From NCBI RefSeq assembly GCF_016802725.1, contig NC_052679.1, forward strand, positions 12,939,463-13,003,462: a stretch of 64,000 bases of DNA, in the 5' to 3' direction. The notes beneath the pieces are model-generated. The model had not been told where the DNA came from and did no database searches. It saw only the letters and a program-made list of their open reading frames with translations. This document shows positions 31,054-42,242 of the stretch, piece after piece; the first letter of the stretch is position 1, and the number at the start of each line of letters is the position of its first letter. The position numbers and the translations under genes were made by a program. This DNA comes from Solenopsis invicta. Taxonomy: Eukaryota; Arthropoda; Insecta; Hymenoptera; Formicidae.

Positions 31054-32097
31054 ATGAAAATCTTTGAAATTGAAAATCTTTTGAATAAATATATCTTGTA
31101 TAATCTTTTTATACTGAAATATATTAAACAATATTTCAATAATTTTTATTTCCTATTTCAATAACTTCAGTAATTTATTTCTGTTAGGATTTTTAAAATA
31201 AAATATAAGTTGAAATAGTTAGTTTGACAGATTCATTATATATAAAGATCTTTATCTCATCAATACTAATTTAATTGGAACCATGTCTCAGAGATAACAG
31301 GCAAAAGTGGTGAGTAAACAACTTACTAATACCAAAGTATCATAGATTAATTCAAGGTGTGTATTCTGTACACACTTTTTGTTCTTAATGGTATCATTGC
31401 ACAGATATTTTACATGCATTTTTTTATTATAATAAATGCTTTCAGAATCATGCTGGACGTACTTTTCTTCAATAAATTATATATAGAATAAAATTAAGTA
31501 TACATAAATTCACACCTAAGAAAACTATAAATTAAGTTTTAAAACACATATACACATACATAAAATTTGTATTCCAAGAAATGTCCTCATGCAAATTGAG
31601 AAACAATTTTCTTATGTAATGTTTATTTTCAGTATTAATCAGTATTCATATTTATATATGTATTCAGTAAATATAAAAAAATTACTTCATTAGATTTAAG
31701 ATCGAGCATTTCATGATTATTCTGCATTGACTCTATTTGCTTTTATATCTTTCAAGAAAAATTCTGTGTGTGTGTGCGCGCGCGCGCGCGCACGCATACA
31801 TGCATGTGCGTAATAATATAGATTATATAATCAATCTGGAAATGACCAAAAGAAACAAAGTCCGAAAATAAAAAACACATTTTAAATATATAGCATATCT
31901 CATAAATTTATGTTTGTTATTAAAATATGCTAATTTAAAAGTGCTAATTCAATAATAAAATTTTGAAAAACTCGATTGTTAAAAGCGAGCATTAATAGAA
32001 ATTTGTATGCGATAAAATCATTTCTGCCTTTCTAACAAAAAGTAATAGGAGAATAAAATGGTCTTCAACGTAATTGTAAGGAATAAAAGTTACATAC
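31054..32097. other. Got1-like intron 1, visible portion (no exon seen)
   Basis: A/T-rich. Contains a (GT)(GC)n microsatellite at 31766-31795. No second exon of the aminotransferase was found here or further left. Everything to the left of 32098 may be intron, or the gene may continue beyond the window. Confidence 0.4.
31766..31795 (+). repeat. Microsatellite (TG)n(CG)n
   Basis: TGTGTGTGTG followed by CGCGCGCGCGCG. Confidence 0.85.
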
Positions 32098-32209
32098 CTC
32101 CTATAGTAAGATTAACTTTATTTTCGTGAGTATCGTCGACGAATGCTTTTTGCAGCGCAAAAACCTCGATAGGAGGTCCTAATTCTATTCCAGTGAATCT
32201 GGTATTCAT
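32098..32209 (-). CDS. Got1: Cytosolic aspartate aminotransferase, first coding exon
   Basis: From the ATG at 32209 the frame reads MNTRFTGIELGPPIEVFALQ, then KAFVDDTHENKVNLTIG. This is the N-terminus of the PLP-dependent class-I aspartate aminotransferase of the cytosol (PPIEVFAL.KAF.DD...KVNLGVGAYR), which exchanges amino groups between aspartate/oxaloacetate and glutamate/2-oxoglutarate and serves the malate-aspartate shuttle. It lacks a mitochondrial presequence, favouring the cytosolic form. The exon ends after GGAG at a good donor, GTATGT, leaving phase 1, as needed to continue GAYR. The open frame upstream of the ATG runs through a MITE and is not part of the protein. The remaining exons were not found in the window. 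It shares a ~0.8 kb divergent promoter region with the R3HCC1-like gene. Thr replaces the usual Gly in KVNLGVG, a small oddity. Confidence 0.85.
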
Positions 32210-33023
32210 GTTGTCAATAGCAGTAGATAATTTCGTCAAAATCAAAGGTGGGATGGAGTGTTCTAAATAATTACCGCAGATAATAACAGTGGTGATAGTA
32301 TAAGAAGCAATATCAAATAAACAATTCGTGCGAGGGAACGAAAAAGTGCACAATAACTGACGGATAACAGAGTGCATAGAAATTTTATTGGAATGATTGG
32401 AACAGACGTAGTGATCTTTAAGGGCCTCACACATGAAATGCATAACATAACAAGAACACATAAGACCGATGGCCCAATGAGCATCTAGTATAAAGTCGCT
32501 ATATTGATTTACATAAGATCCTCATTGGTCCAAAGGCCTTATGCTACGCTTATGCTCTGTTATGCATTTCATGTGCGAGGCCCTTAATACAGCGCAAACG
32601 GTATGTCACCGACACATATCTATGCATAAGTTTGAAATTAATATGGCGAAGAACAGTACCCCCTGCATGACTGAGAGAACACCCCCTCTTGCCTAAAATA
32701 GGACTTTATGCTCCGACCCTCTATTTCTATGTTCGTGGGATAAAATGATAACTCCAACGTTTTGAATGCAGCTCCGTGCACTAAAGGTCGAATTTGCAAC
32801 TGTGTTCTGTGGTCAGCAAGTTGAATACGCTGTAGTGTATTTTAAGTGTATTCGAGTGTAGTGAAGTGGTTATATTGTGTAATATACATACAAATTTATT
32901 TAATAATAACTGAAACAGATCGAAATTAATCAAAACACGAGCACGAATTTATCGAAAGAACATTCAAGTATACTCAATGGCACATGTGAATGTGTATACT
33001 TTGTGAATGTTAACGAAAAATAA
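32210..33023. promoter_or_regulatory. Divergent promoter interval between Got1-like and R3HCC1-like genes
   Basis: The two start codons face away from each other 814 bp apart, so both promoters and 5' UTRs must lie here. A 168 bp hairpin MITE (32419-32586) occupies the Got1 side. No clear TATA box is positioned for either gene; housekeeping promoters often lack one. The assignment is positional. Confidence 0.55.
32419..32586. mobile_element. Hairpin MITE, 168 bp, in the shared promoter
   Basis: AAGGGCCTCACACATGAAAT at the left pairs with ATTTCATGTGCGAGGCCCTT at the right; arms of about 70 bp (ATGCATAAC / GTTATGCAT; CCAATGAG / CTCATTGG). Short loop. Confidence 0.85.
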
Positions 33024-33175
33024 ATGAGTTTGCAAGATAGCCTGTTTTTTGAAGATGTCGAATGCGACATAATCGTCTTTACGAAGAATACAACGCGTAA
33101 GAGGTATGAGAATATTATAACAAAATTCTTTGACTATAGAGTATTAAATCATGATACGGGGCGTTATTTTTGGAG
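33024..33175 (+). CDS. R3HCC1-like gene, probable first coding exon
   Basis: ATG followed by 50 codons (MSLQDSLFFEDVECDIIVFT..., ending DTGRYFW) and a donor-like AG|GTTAGT at 33175/33176, phase 2. The R3H exon at 37079 starts with one base completing this phase, giving Arg then ALVFPPV, so the two join in frame. The short acidic/aromatic N-terminus before an R3H domain fits R3HCC1-type proteins in position, though I cannot align it residue by residue. A hairpin MITE lies in the intron 50 bp after the donor. The downstream exons are the strong evidence for the gene; this exon's membership is inferred from phase and strand. Confidence 0.5.
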
Positions 33176-33223
33176 GTTAGTGTCATTACGGTATTTGTCA
33201 CTTGTGATAGCCACGAAATACGT

Positions 33224-33433
33224 AAGGCCCTGCGCACAATAGAGGAATATTAAATATTAGGAATAGGAATTAAAATTTTAGAATCAGTTTTCTCAATGAA
33301 CATAAATAGTAAGTTATATACGTCTTATTCGTACGCATTGTGGCTTTACTTAATATTTATTAAGAAAACATTCAAAAATTTTAATTTCTATTCCAAATGT
33401 TTATTTAATATTCCTCTATTGTGCGCAAGGTCT
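33224..33433. mobile_element. Hairpin MITE, ~210 bp, just inside intron 1
   Basis: CCTGCGCACAATAGAGGAAT pairs with ATTCCTCTATTGTGCGCAAG; arms about 60 bp with a ~90 bp loop. Confidence 0.85.
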
Positions 33434-34136
33434 AAAACAGTTTCATTTTCTTTCGATCTCGATTGCAATTTTGATATGTCATTTTATTTGTATATGCATA
33501 TACATTGGCAAATAAAGGACTCTTTCATTGTGTTTTCAGAATTGAATGAGATTACTGTGAATAGTATATTCTCATGGCTAGTATAGAATTCATAAATAGC
33601 ACAGACAATATAGGAGGATACCGTTTTTGTTTTCATTGTGCAAAAAGATTATATGAGTCTATTTTTTTGTTATATGCAATTGCTATCTATATTCATACAC
33701 TGCAGATGATTTGTAGGTTAGGTTACTATGCAAAGTAATATAAATAATTTTTACTCTTGATATATAATCTTTTCTAAAAGTATTAGGCACTTATTTTTTC
33801 ATTTATTTGAAATTCTTTTATGTGTATTATGTGTTTTCTATTGTGTATTAGTTTCCTGTTAACAAAAAATTATACAAGAGATGAATAAATGTTAAATATT
33901 CTAAATATATATTATTGATTAAACATTAAAAAAAGTTCGAATAAATGTGAATCTGAAAACATATTGTGATGGATTTACATCTCTGTGTGTGTCTGATATA
34001 TCAGCAGCAACATTGCAAATGGTAAAGAATAGTTTTCGAAATTTGGTAAACTTATGTAAGGAGCAAACGGCTAAGTATTTGAACATTTATTGGCCTAATT
34101 TTATATGCATAATTTCTACTTAATACATATGCACAT
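33434..34136. other. Intronic AT-rich stretch
   Basis: No gene or repeat recognised; would be intron 1 of the R3HCC1-like gene. Confidence 0.4.
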
Positions 34137-34138
34137 TA

Positions 34139-34877
34139 GACTGTCAAGAAAGTTTTTATTTTTTTTTGTTTTGACCTCTTGGTTTAAAAGTTTCCATTTC
34201 CTACCAAAGTATATCTCTAAATTTTTGCCAAAAAATATTAAGATTTATAGATTGCTAATCAATTATTTTTAAATCAGTTTTTGATTTTTAAAAATATATG
34301 TATGAAAATGGCGTTCTGAGCATAATTTGGGGTTTTAAATATGATATATTTTTTCTTTTTAGTTGCTGAAAATCATGCAATCATTTATTTAGCTCTATCT
34401 TAAAGATGTATTATATTTCAGTTAAATGCAACTTTTGAAGGTCCTGTAAGAGATCTCGGAAAAATTACAACTGCATCTTGTTTTAGGTGAACAGATCTAC
34501 AATTGAAAGGGGGTAATGATTCATTTGAATGCATGAAACTCTGCTAAAATCGACTTTGAATTCGAAATTTGGTCATTTTTTGGAATTAATTGGGATGCAT
34601 TTTTTAAGATGTATATCGCAGAGCTTAATAAATGATTGAATCATATTTAACGACCAAAAAACGTAAAGTATCTTATTTAAAAATCTGGATTATGTTCTGG
34701 AAGCCATTTTCATACATGTATCAAAGAAAATCGAAAATTGATTTACAAATCGTTTATTAGCGACCTCTACATCTTAATATTTTTTGACAAAAAAGTAAGG
34801 GTGTACTTTTAGTATGAAATGGAAGCTTTTGAGTCAAGAGGTTGAGAAAATATAAAAGCTTTTTTTTCTTGACAGTC
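34139..34877. mobile_element. Foldback MITE, 739 bp, TA target duplication
   Basis: Ends GACTGTCAAGAAA and TTTCTTGACAGTC are perfect complements flanked by TA (34137-34138, 34878-34879). Arms of roughly 240 bp are imperfectly complementary (CTTAATATTTTTTG / CAAAAAATATTAAG and others). No coding frame. Termini and TA suggest a Tc1/mariner-mobilised element. Confidence 0.8.
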
Positions 34878-35027
34878 TAATGTATACGTAGAATGATCTA
34901 GGTCAACCAGAAGAGTGGGCACAAACGTATTCCTCATGATGAAAAATTGAGTTGAAAATGTTAATAGCAAAATATTATGGGGTCAATAGCTTTTAAATGG
35001 TGACCGTTTGAAACTCTTTAACCACAG

Positions 35028-35122
35028 GACGTGATGTTTGCGCCGTTAAGTGCGACGCAACCAAGCGATCGGCCGGGTGCTCTGATAAATACTGCTAAAC
35101 GGCACGAACAAATATTACAAAG
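35028..35122 (+). other. Candidate exon, possible alternative start of the R3HCC1-like gene
   Basis: A GC-richer block bounded by an acceptor-like CCACAG and a weak donor AG|GTTCCG. From an ATG at 35034 it codes MFAPLSATQPSDRPGALINT and nine more codons, ending phase 2, which would join the R3H exon at 37079 in frame. Joining it to the 33024 exon instead would create an immediate stop (ACG TGA). So it is either an alternative first exon, an unrelated exon, or chance. No known domain. Confidence 0.3.
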
Positions 35123-35610
35123 GTTCCGTGAAATCTCTATTAACATCTCCTGCTGTATTTTTGAGTTCAGTTTAATTGACAAGAAGTAATGTCAATTGCA
35201 AATTCGATAAAACATTATTTATATGAGTAAAAAATGTGTTTTGAAAATGCAGCATTTTATTTGTAAACAAATAAATTAATAAATAAAATCAATATTAATT
35301 AAATTATCTAATAAAATAATGTTGAAAGCATCAGTCAACAAACTTTTCTAAAACTTTGTTACCAAAAGTTCTATCAAAAACAATATTAGAAAAAATTTAC
35401 ATTTGAAATTTGTATTTAATAAATAAATACTCTATTCAATATTCCATATTTAGGAAATAACATGAACAAAATTCCAAATTATAATATGAGAAAAAAGGAG
35501 AGGAATACAGTGAAGAAATTCAAGTAAGCAAATAATAAGTTATATGGTTACTACAAATTAAATTTAAAATTTTGAAATATATTTTAAATAATGTTTCAAA
35601 AATTTTAGAG
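35123..35610. other. Intronic AT-rich stretch
   Basis: Nothing recognised. Confidence 0.35.
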
Positions 35611-35995
35611 TAGATGTTTTAAATGACTACCATCCATTTCAACACAAAGTTGAGCACGTATAATGAAGTTCTCTCTCGATCGTTGTATTTTTTCAAGCGT
35701 GATAGTCGTAAGCACTTCATCAATCCGATCACTCAGCGACAGTATTTACAGGCATGCGATACACATATTCTTTTATTGTTCCTCATAAGAAAAAAATTAT
35801 GATATTAAATCTGGTGATTTTGTTGTAAGCTACACTCAAAGATCTCTGCAGTCAATCCACGTACAAAGATATTTTTGGTTTAAAATTTGCCGTATGCGCC
35901 CTGTATTGTGTTGCTCCGTCGTGTTGAAACCACATAATCCGTCGCTTCTCCATATGTCCAATGATATAGACCTCAAATAATTTAGACAAATCTTC
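35611..35995 (-). pseudogene. DUF4817-type transposase C-terminal fragment, heavily decayed
   Basis: The minus strand gives IMWFQHDGAT with the second catalytic Asp, then after decayed text EYVYRMPVNT, RIDEVLTTITLEKIQ and CVEMDGSHLKHLL just before a stop. The pattern parallels the C-terminus of the transposase at 54045-55170 (MWFQQDSHPAH ... QQVYATRP ... GRHFEHLL). Several stops and a degraded third-Asp region make it a fossil. It lies in intron 1 of the R3HCC1-like gene in antisense. Confidence 0.7.
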
Positions 35996-36517
35996 AGAGA
36001 GAAAATCACTATAGAAGAACTTCCTTTTGTGAAGGTGGAAATATTCAAAAAGATTCCGGAAGGATCAATCTCCGGAAATATGGAATTTGATCGCGGAGAG
36101 TAGAATATTGTGGTTTATTTATTAGAACCTCCCTCTTTCCCCATTCAATTCTAGAGAAGCGGCCCTGGGACGTTGACAAACAACATTTCATGAGCCTCTT
36201 CCAGTTATTCATAACATAATACCAACATGGCCAGTCCATATGTCATAACAGACTAACAGACAATACAGGCAAACAAATACTACGAATAACCCATTAATGA
36301 CCACCCAACAGAAGAATACTTCCTAAAAAGATATTTTAAATATTTAAGAGATTCGAGACTTTTTGAACACCTTGTATATTATATAAACCTAAAAACTCAT
36401 TTTCTACATATACTCACTACATATATCTACTACTCACTTTTTAGTACATAAATATGCAATTGATTTTATTTTAAATGATATAAAGCTTAAAAAACACTCA
36501 TAAGCTGGCGGTATTTA
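35996..36517. other. Intronic stretch without recognised genes
   Basis: May include more of the decayed transposon (GACTTTTTGAACACC near 36357 resembles a mariner-type end), but the left end was not matched. Confidence 0.3.
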
Positions 36518-36637
36518 TAATTGATTCTTATATTTAAGACCGTCTTAAATATTATCTTAAGATGTTATCAATCAATTAGAGCTATATTAGCATTATTAAG
36601 ACATTACTTAAGACGGTCTTGAAATAAGAATTGATTA
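36518..36637. mobile_element. Small hairpin element, 120 bp
   Basis: AATTGATTCTTATATTTAAG pairs with CTTGAAATAAGAATTGATT, with AGACCGTCTTAA / TTAAGACGGTCT continuing the stem. Confidence 0.7.
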
Positions 36638-37078
36638 CATATATCGGCCGTATTTCAGCAATCAGTAATAAATCCCGATTTTTTATAACTTTCCGGACTT
36701 GATGGACAAATTAATTATTACTTTTTGTTTTTAAAGGGTTCCACAAATACTTTTCAATAATTAATTTAAGTGTCGCATATAAGAAAAAAATTTTAAATAG
36801 CTTATTTTTAACATTATTCTTTGTGACACTACTAGTATAAGCGAGTCTTCAGGAAACGAACGAGAGAGAAAGTGAACGTTATGTAAAAGTTAGCTGGTGT
36901 TTATATCTTTGTCTCTTCCCCTTCCATATCTTTGTTTCGAATCAGTGCCGTGAGGCATTACATTCACTAAAACGAACGAAATGTGGTCGATGCTACTACG
37001 AATTAAATTTCAAACAGCAGTTTGCTCGATCTCACTTTCAACGAGAAACGTTCAGGCTCTTTCTTTTCACTTTTGCAG
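36638..37078. other. Intron sequence before the R3H exon
   Basis: No repeat recognised. Ends in a strong pyrimidine tract, TTTCTTTTCACTTTTGCAG, the 3' splice site of the next exon. Confidence 0.5.
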
Positions 37079-37228
37079 AGCGCTCGTCTTTCCACCCGTC
37101 AACAATTATCGTCGGTACATAATACACCAGCTGGTACAGGATCGTTTCTCGGATTTGCTGCACACGTTCTCGATAGGCCAAGGCTCGGCTAGGCGTACCA
37201 TAGTATGCTACAAGAGTGATTTGAAAAG
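37079..37228 (+). CDS. R3HCC1-like gene, R3H-domain exon
   Basis: The exon codes ALVFPPVNNYRRYIIHQLVQ, then DRFSDLLHTFSIGQGSARRT, then IVCYKSDLK. RYIIH supplies the Arg-x3-His of the R3H single-stranded nucleic-acid-binding domain. FPP before it, FSxGxG and RRTxxC after it match the R3H region of animal R3HCC1 proteins. It is preceded by an excellent acceptor and ends at AAAG|GTATAA, phase 2; the exon at 48001 begins with the single base needed. The protein is expected to bind RNA or ssDNA; its partner role is suggested by the motif in the exon at 48231. Confidence 0.85.
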
Positions 37229-37514
37229 GTATAAATGACTTAAGTGTCAAAAAATATTCTTTTCAGCTTTAACGTTCGCTAAGCTTTAAATTTTTCCAAT
37301 GTCCAATCGAATCTACGTTGCGCGAATGATTTACGTTTTTCTTTTGCCAATAGTTGGCAAATTATGGATAATACCCATACAATACTGAAGCTTTCTTTCA
37401 ATAATATTTTTGAAACATTGTAACATTGCAAATTGCAATGTAATGTTGCAGAGTCGTTTTAGATACATACAATATAAATATTTTGCCGAAATGTTTTTAG
37501 TAAGGTTGTAGAAA
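37229..37514. other. Start of the long (10.8 kb) intron
   Basis: Ordinary AT-rich intron sequence; the intron runs to 48000 and is mostly transposons. Confidence 0.5.
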
Positions 37515-37894
37515 TACACTCGGCAACAAAATTATCGCAATACTCATTTATATCAAAATTTTACATAACTTCAAATAATCACAACTTTGTTAAAAATAAT
37601 CGTACTTGAAAGTTTTTTTTTTTAATTTTAAAGTTTAAAGTCTCTAAGGTGCATTTGACCAATTTTGAATTTCTGCTTTTCTTCTTCCGTCGTTTCTTTA
37701 AAAGTAAAGACGTGTTTTGTTTCCAAACATTTGCATAATTTGACGCACTCCAAGGGGTAGAATAAATTTTTTTGCAAATGTTACGATAACCATCGTAAAA
37801 TTTGGAGTTTTCTCTGAAAATTAAAAAATCAGGTTTGCACGATTTTTTTTTTTTAAGGAGTTAGTATGTCATCAAAGTTGTGTATGCATTTTTG

Positions 37895-38143
37895 TCAGTT
37901 ATCACCAACATTACCCGGATTTTGCTTTGTCTCATTGTTGATGAGGCGATCTTCTTTAGCTGACGTTATTTGTCTTTGACCTTGTTCTTTTCTTCGATGA
38001 AATCCGCCTGTTTTTTGATAACGAGCCCAAACTCGAGAGATAGAGGATTGATGAACACCTATTTTCCTTGCAACATAACTTTGATTCAATCTTTGCAAAA
38101 GAGCAATGATTTGCATACATTGAATTTTGTTCAAACGAGGCAT
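37895..38143 (-). pseudogene. Tc1-like transposase N-terminal fragment, left arm
   Basis: MPRLNKIQCMQIIALLQRLN and QSYVARKIGVHQSSISRVWA form the first HTH (paired-like) domain of a Tc1 transposase; GQRQITSAKEDRLI begins the second. The frame stops after 82 codons. No catalytic region. Confidence 0.8.
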
Positions 38144-38367
38144 TGTTACGACTTTATCGTTTGCTTTTTGAGTGATTCAGTAAAGAATAAGTTTACGCTT
38201 ATATAGAGTTTGTTTACAGTTTTTGCATGATTCAGAGAGATACTGTGAAATGTAGTGATTTACATTAATTCCCATAAAAATTCTAAACACCAAAACTCTA
38301 TATAAGCGTAAACTTATTCTTTACTGTATTACTCAAGAAGCAAACGATAAAGTCGTAACAATACCTC

Positions 38368-38600
38368 GTTTGATCAAAATTCAATGTGCGCAAATTATTG
38401 CTTTTTTACAAGGATTGAATCAAAGTTATGTTGCAAGGAGAATAGATGTTTATCGATCTTCTATCTCAAGTTTGGGCTCGTTATCAAGAAACAGGTGGAT
38501 TTAATCAAAGGAAAGGACAAGGTCGACGACGAATAACGTTAGCTAAAGAAGATCGTCTCATCAATGAGACAAAGCGAAATTCAGGTAATGCTGGCGGTAG
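38368..38600 (+). pseudogene. Tc1-like transposase N-terminal fragment, right arm
   Basis: Mirror of the left-arm fragment (CAQIIAFLQGLNQSYVARRI). The start codon position reads ATA instead of ATG and a frameshift follows near 38450, so this copy is more decayed. Confidence 0.75.
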
Positions 38601-38982
38601 CTGACAAAAACGCATACATAACTTTGATACATACTAACTCCTTAAAAAAAAAGTCGTGCGAACCTGATTTTTTTTAATTTTCAGGGAAAACTCCAAATTT
38701 TACGATGGTTATCGTGACATTTGCGAAAAAATTTATTCTACCTCGTGGAGTGCGTCAAACTATGCAAATGTTTGGAAATAAAATATGTCTTTACTTTTAA
38801 AAAAACGGCGGAAGGAGGAAAGTAGAAATTTAAAATCCAAATGCATCTTAAATTAGAAACTTCAAGTTTTAAAATAAATAAAAACTTTCAAGTACGATTA
38901 TTTTTAACGAAGTTATTATTATTTAAAGTTGTGCAAAATTTTGATATAAATGAGTGTTGCGATAATTTTGTTGCCTAATGTA

Positions 38983-40878
38983 TTATAAAATTGTTCTAAG
39001 AATATACATGTATTAAAACCAGGGAAATAATCCGTTACTATTTTTGTTACTTTTTTACGTTAACGGGCATTATTTTTTTATGTCTATAACGGTAATGGTA
39101 ACAAATTCAGTTGTTATTTTTATCTGTACTTTAGTTTCTTATTATCTATTTAATAGATCGCACGCTGATCGTGCATTAGATACAAATATTCCGAATGAAT
39201 ATTTCTATCCAAATCAAATAGCAATTAATTTTATAAAATCAAAATAATACGCAATGTACAGTACATGCAATTAGAAAATGTTCTTAAATGTGTTTCATTA
39301 TTAAATTAGTTTAAAGTTGATTTTTTGTATCGATTAATATTTAATTAATTATTACTCATAATCAATCACAATAATTCATATGTGATTACGAATCGCAATG
39401 TAATAAGATTCAGTAAAAGAATCATATTCTTGAGTATACATGGAATATTTCTTGTATCATGTAATATAGGTTTTTTTCTCCTTTTTTCCACGTTAAAGGA
39501 CTCTGTACGATTTGAATAAAAAAAAAAGATTATCGATCAATTTTCTTTAATTATCAATATGTTTTAGTTTCAGCATTTTTGACGAAAATTTAATTGGCTG
39601 ACACTTGTTTTGTTTTTGTAAATCGTACGGGATTTTTTCAAGACTGTATTTATTGTTATATAAAAACTTGAAATTTCTTTTATTAAATATTGTTGAAAAG
39701 AAACTTGCATGTATTTTAAGATTTAAAATGCAATTGCACTGATAGACCTTTTCAATATATCAATACAATTATATTTACAATTTAAATTATGTTACAATGT
39801 GTTATGTTATGTACGAGAATAGATTGAAAAGTTTTTGATCTGACTAAAAAGAGCAAGAGACAGGGAGGAAGGGAGAGAGATAGAGAGATAGATTTCAGTG
39901 ATATTTCAATACTTGTCCAATGAATGACATTGAAAGAAACATGACGAACTAAGTTTGATGTAATTCTAGCGATTAGTTTATTTTTGGCATCTTTTTAATG
40001 TGACAAGTATAAGAAAATTGAATGCGAGTTGGGTGCCGAATTAGCTCATTGTTAATCAAACACAACATCGGTTGAACATTTTACAATTGTGTCTTGAGCA
40101 TTTTAAGTACGATGAAAAGATTTTTTACGGCATTTTACTAATTTATTTTTAAAAAATGGGGAAGAAATATTATTTATTTTCTTTTATAATATATTTTTAA
40201 TTTATTTTTCAATATTTTATATTTTTTTATATTTTAGGTTACATTCCGATAGTCACTGTCAGTACTGAAAATCTATAAATCACATAAATGCCCAGCAAAC
40301 AAAAATGAATTGAAATGAATAGAAATGAACTCATTCCGATATTTTCGAATTTGCGTTTCAGATTTTTTGAACCCATTTGAAATGGATCCAAAAATAATAT
40401 AAATACATCCAATTTAATATGATGAGTAACTCATTTTGCATTTCAATTTATTTGAATTAAAAAATAATATAATGGTAACATGAATTCAAAACGATGAAGC
40501 ACATTTTGTATTTCAATCTATTTGAGTCTATTTGAATTCAAACATACACCGGAACTTTAAAACGCAAACACAAATAGATTAAAATAAATTAATAAAATCC
40601 AAAGAGTCTTTGGCTTAAATGAAGAAGAATTTATTTACCTTCAGCATATAAAAGCTAAGAAGAGGATTTGGTGTACAGTTGATCCTTATACATTTATTTA
40701 TCCATACCTTTACGTGCTAACTATACCTCCCTATACTTATTCTTTTACCTACCCTTAGTACAGTACTGCGCAACACTTTGCCCAGGCAAACAAAACACCG
40801 TAACCTATACAGCAAACTTGTCCATCCGAACGAACTTCCGCATCGCACCGCACCTGTGCCTCTATCTATGCCAAAAGA
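38983..40878. other. Intronic stretch with one small open frame of unknown meaning
   Basis: The frame 39044-39247 (67 codons) encodes one hydrophobic segment (VVIFICTLVSYYLF) followed by a polar tail ending FIKSK. It has a weak coding look but matches no family I know and may be chance in AT-rich DNA. A purine-rich patch lies at 39848-39892. No transposon ends recognised. Confidence 0.3.
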
Positions 40879-41029
40879 TTGGTTTATGCAGGCCGTAATC
40901 GCTAACTTATGCCGGAATCTGTAAGAAATTGACCAATCAGTGTCGACTATTCTTCTATAAATTGATTATGATTGGTCAATTTCTAACAGATTCCGGCATA
41001 AGTTAGCGGTTACGGCCTGCATAAACCAA
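40879..41029. mobile_element. Near-perfect hairpin MITE, 151 bp
   Basis: TTGGTTTATGCAGGCCGTAA pairs with TTACGGCCTGCATAAACCAA; the arms of about 60 bp continue almost without mismatch, suggesting recent origin. Confidence 0.9.
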
Positions 41030-41202
41030 CCTTAATTCTCTTTTCATCTTATATCTTAATTTACATTCTTCTTTCGCGTATCCTCACAATTTTTTCTTTC
41101 TTTGTACCTCCATTCCTTGGTTTCTCCCTTTCTTTTTCTCGGTTCTTCTTTCACCTTCCTTTTCTCTCTTCTCTTTTCTACTTCTTTTCCAAACATCTTT
41201 AA

Positions 41203-41776
41203 TCCGTAATGGTCACCCGGGGTCCAAAAGACCCTACGCGTCCTTCTTCTAACTTTAAGGGTACACAGAATAAGGGTATACAGATCATTCAAAATTGAAC
41301 AACCTTGTATGAAACTAATTTTTATCTGAAAGTATACTCTCTTGCGAATACACTCCTAAATTTTTGTTGAATTATCTCCAAAATTAAAAATTTTATGAAT
41401 ATTTTTATTTAAAAAAGTCAAATTTTGCAATTTTTTATTTGAATTTGTTTATTATGTTAAATTTATCTGAAAGTATACTATCTTGAGAATACACCCCTAA
41501 ATTTTTGTTAAATTATCTCAAAAATTAAAAATTTTATGAATGAAAATTTTATAAAAAAGTCAAATTTTGCAGTTATTTTTATTAAAATTTTTTTCAATAT
41601 GTTAAATTTGAATTAAAAAAAAAATTATTGGATGATAAAGAACAGACCTCAAGGTATGTCCAGTAAAATTTTTGCGACGAAATATCAAAAAGCAAATGGC
41701 GACTGATTTTGTGCAGGGGGTTCAGTGGACCCCATGTGACCATTATGTTATTATTTGGAAGTGTGACCATTACGGG
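41203..41776. mobile_element. piggyBac-like MITE with TTAA target duplication
   Basis: Left end TCCGTAATGGTCAC and right end GTGACCATTACGGG are complementary and flanked by TTAA (41199-41202, 41777-41780), the piggyBac-superfamily target. 574 bp, no transposase. A second internal pair GGGGTCCA / TGGACCCC strengthens the ends. Inside is a tandem duplication. Confidence 0.75.
41322..41605 (+). repeat. Tandem duplication, ~140 bp unit, inside the TTAA element
   Basis: ATCTGAAAGTATACT, then TTG.GAATACAC.CCTAAATT, then AAAATTTTATGAAT and AAAAAAGTCAAATTTTGCA occur in both units (from ~41324 and ~41464). Confidence 0.8.
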
Positions 41777-41780
41777 TTAA

Positions 41781-42240
41781 TATCTTTTTCAGTCTCTTTT
41801 TCACCCAGCTTTCCAAAGATTACTTAGTTTCTCTGTCCTTTCTGCATCCACCTCTGCTGTTTTATTCCATACAATTGTGTCTATTTTCTTTTCTTTTTTC
41901 CTTTTTTCTCCTTCCTTCCTATTTTATCTTATTCCATTCCTTTTCCAATCTTTGTAAGCTCAGTCTCTAAAAGCGAAAGATCCGATTTTGTTCCTCCTTT
42001 TTTATCAACAATCCAACAGCCAAAATTCCGGTTCTTCTTTCTTTTCTGCTTACATCTCTGTCGCCTTCTTGTCATATATATTTATTCTATTTCCTTATTT
42101 TTCTTGTTTGTCTCCTCCCATACCTCTTCTTCCATCCTTTATGTTTTATAACCTCAATCTCAAACGGCCGGTGATCTGAGTTTCCTCTGTCTCCTTTATA
42201 CATATATCAAGCTTCCCAGGATCTTTAATTAACAATTACT
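41781..42240. other. Pyrimidine-rich intronic stretch
   Basis: T/C-rich low-complexity sequence; no gene. Similar pyrimidine-rich text lies at 41040-41198 and 46760-47240. Confidence 0.45.
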
Positions 42241-42242
42241 TA

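Larger units (their letters stand above)
37517..38980. mobile_element. Palindromic Tc1-like element: two 5' halves in inverted orientation
   Basis: Outer ends CACTCGGCAACAAAATTATC and the complement of CATTAGGCAACAAAATTATC are flanked by TA (37515-37516, 38981-38982). The arms of ~730 bp are complementary throughout and each carries the start of a Tc1-type transposase reading outward from the centre (~38265). The rest of the gene is missing. An inversion-duplication of an end or an aberrant transposition product would explain it. Confidence 0.85.

Noticed and set aside
32210..32461. N-terminal extension of the aminotransferase frame
   Set aside because: Upstream codons run through a hairpin MITE and do not resemble the family; start placed at 32209.
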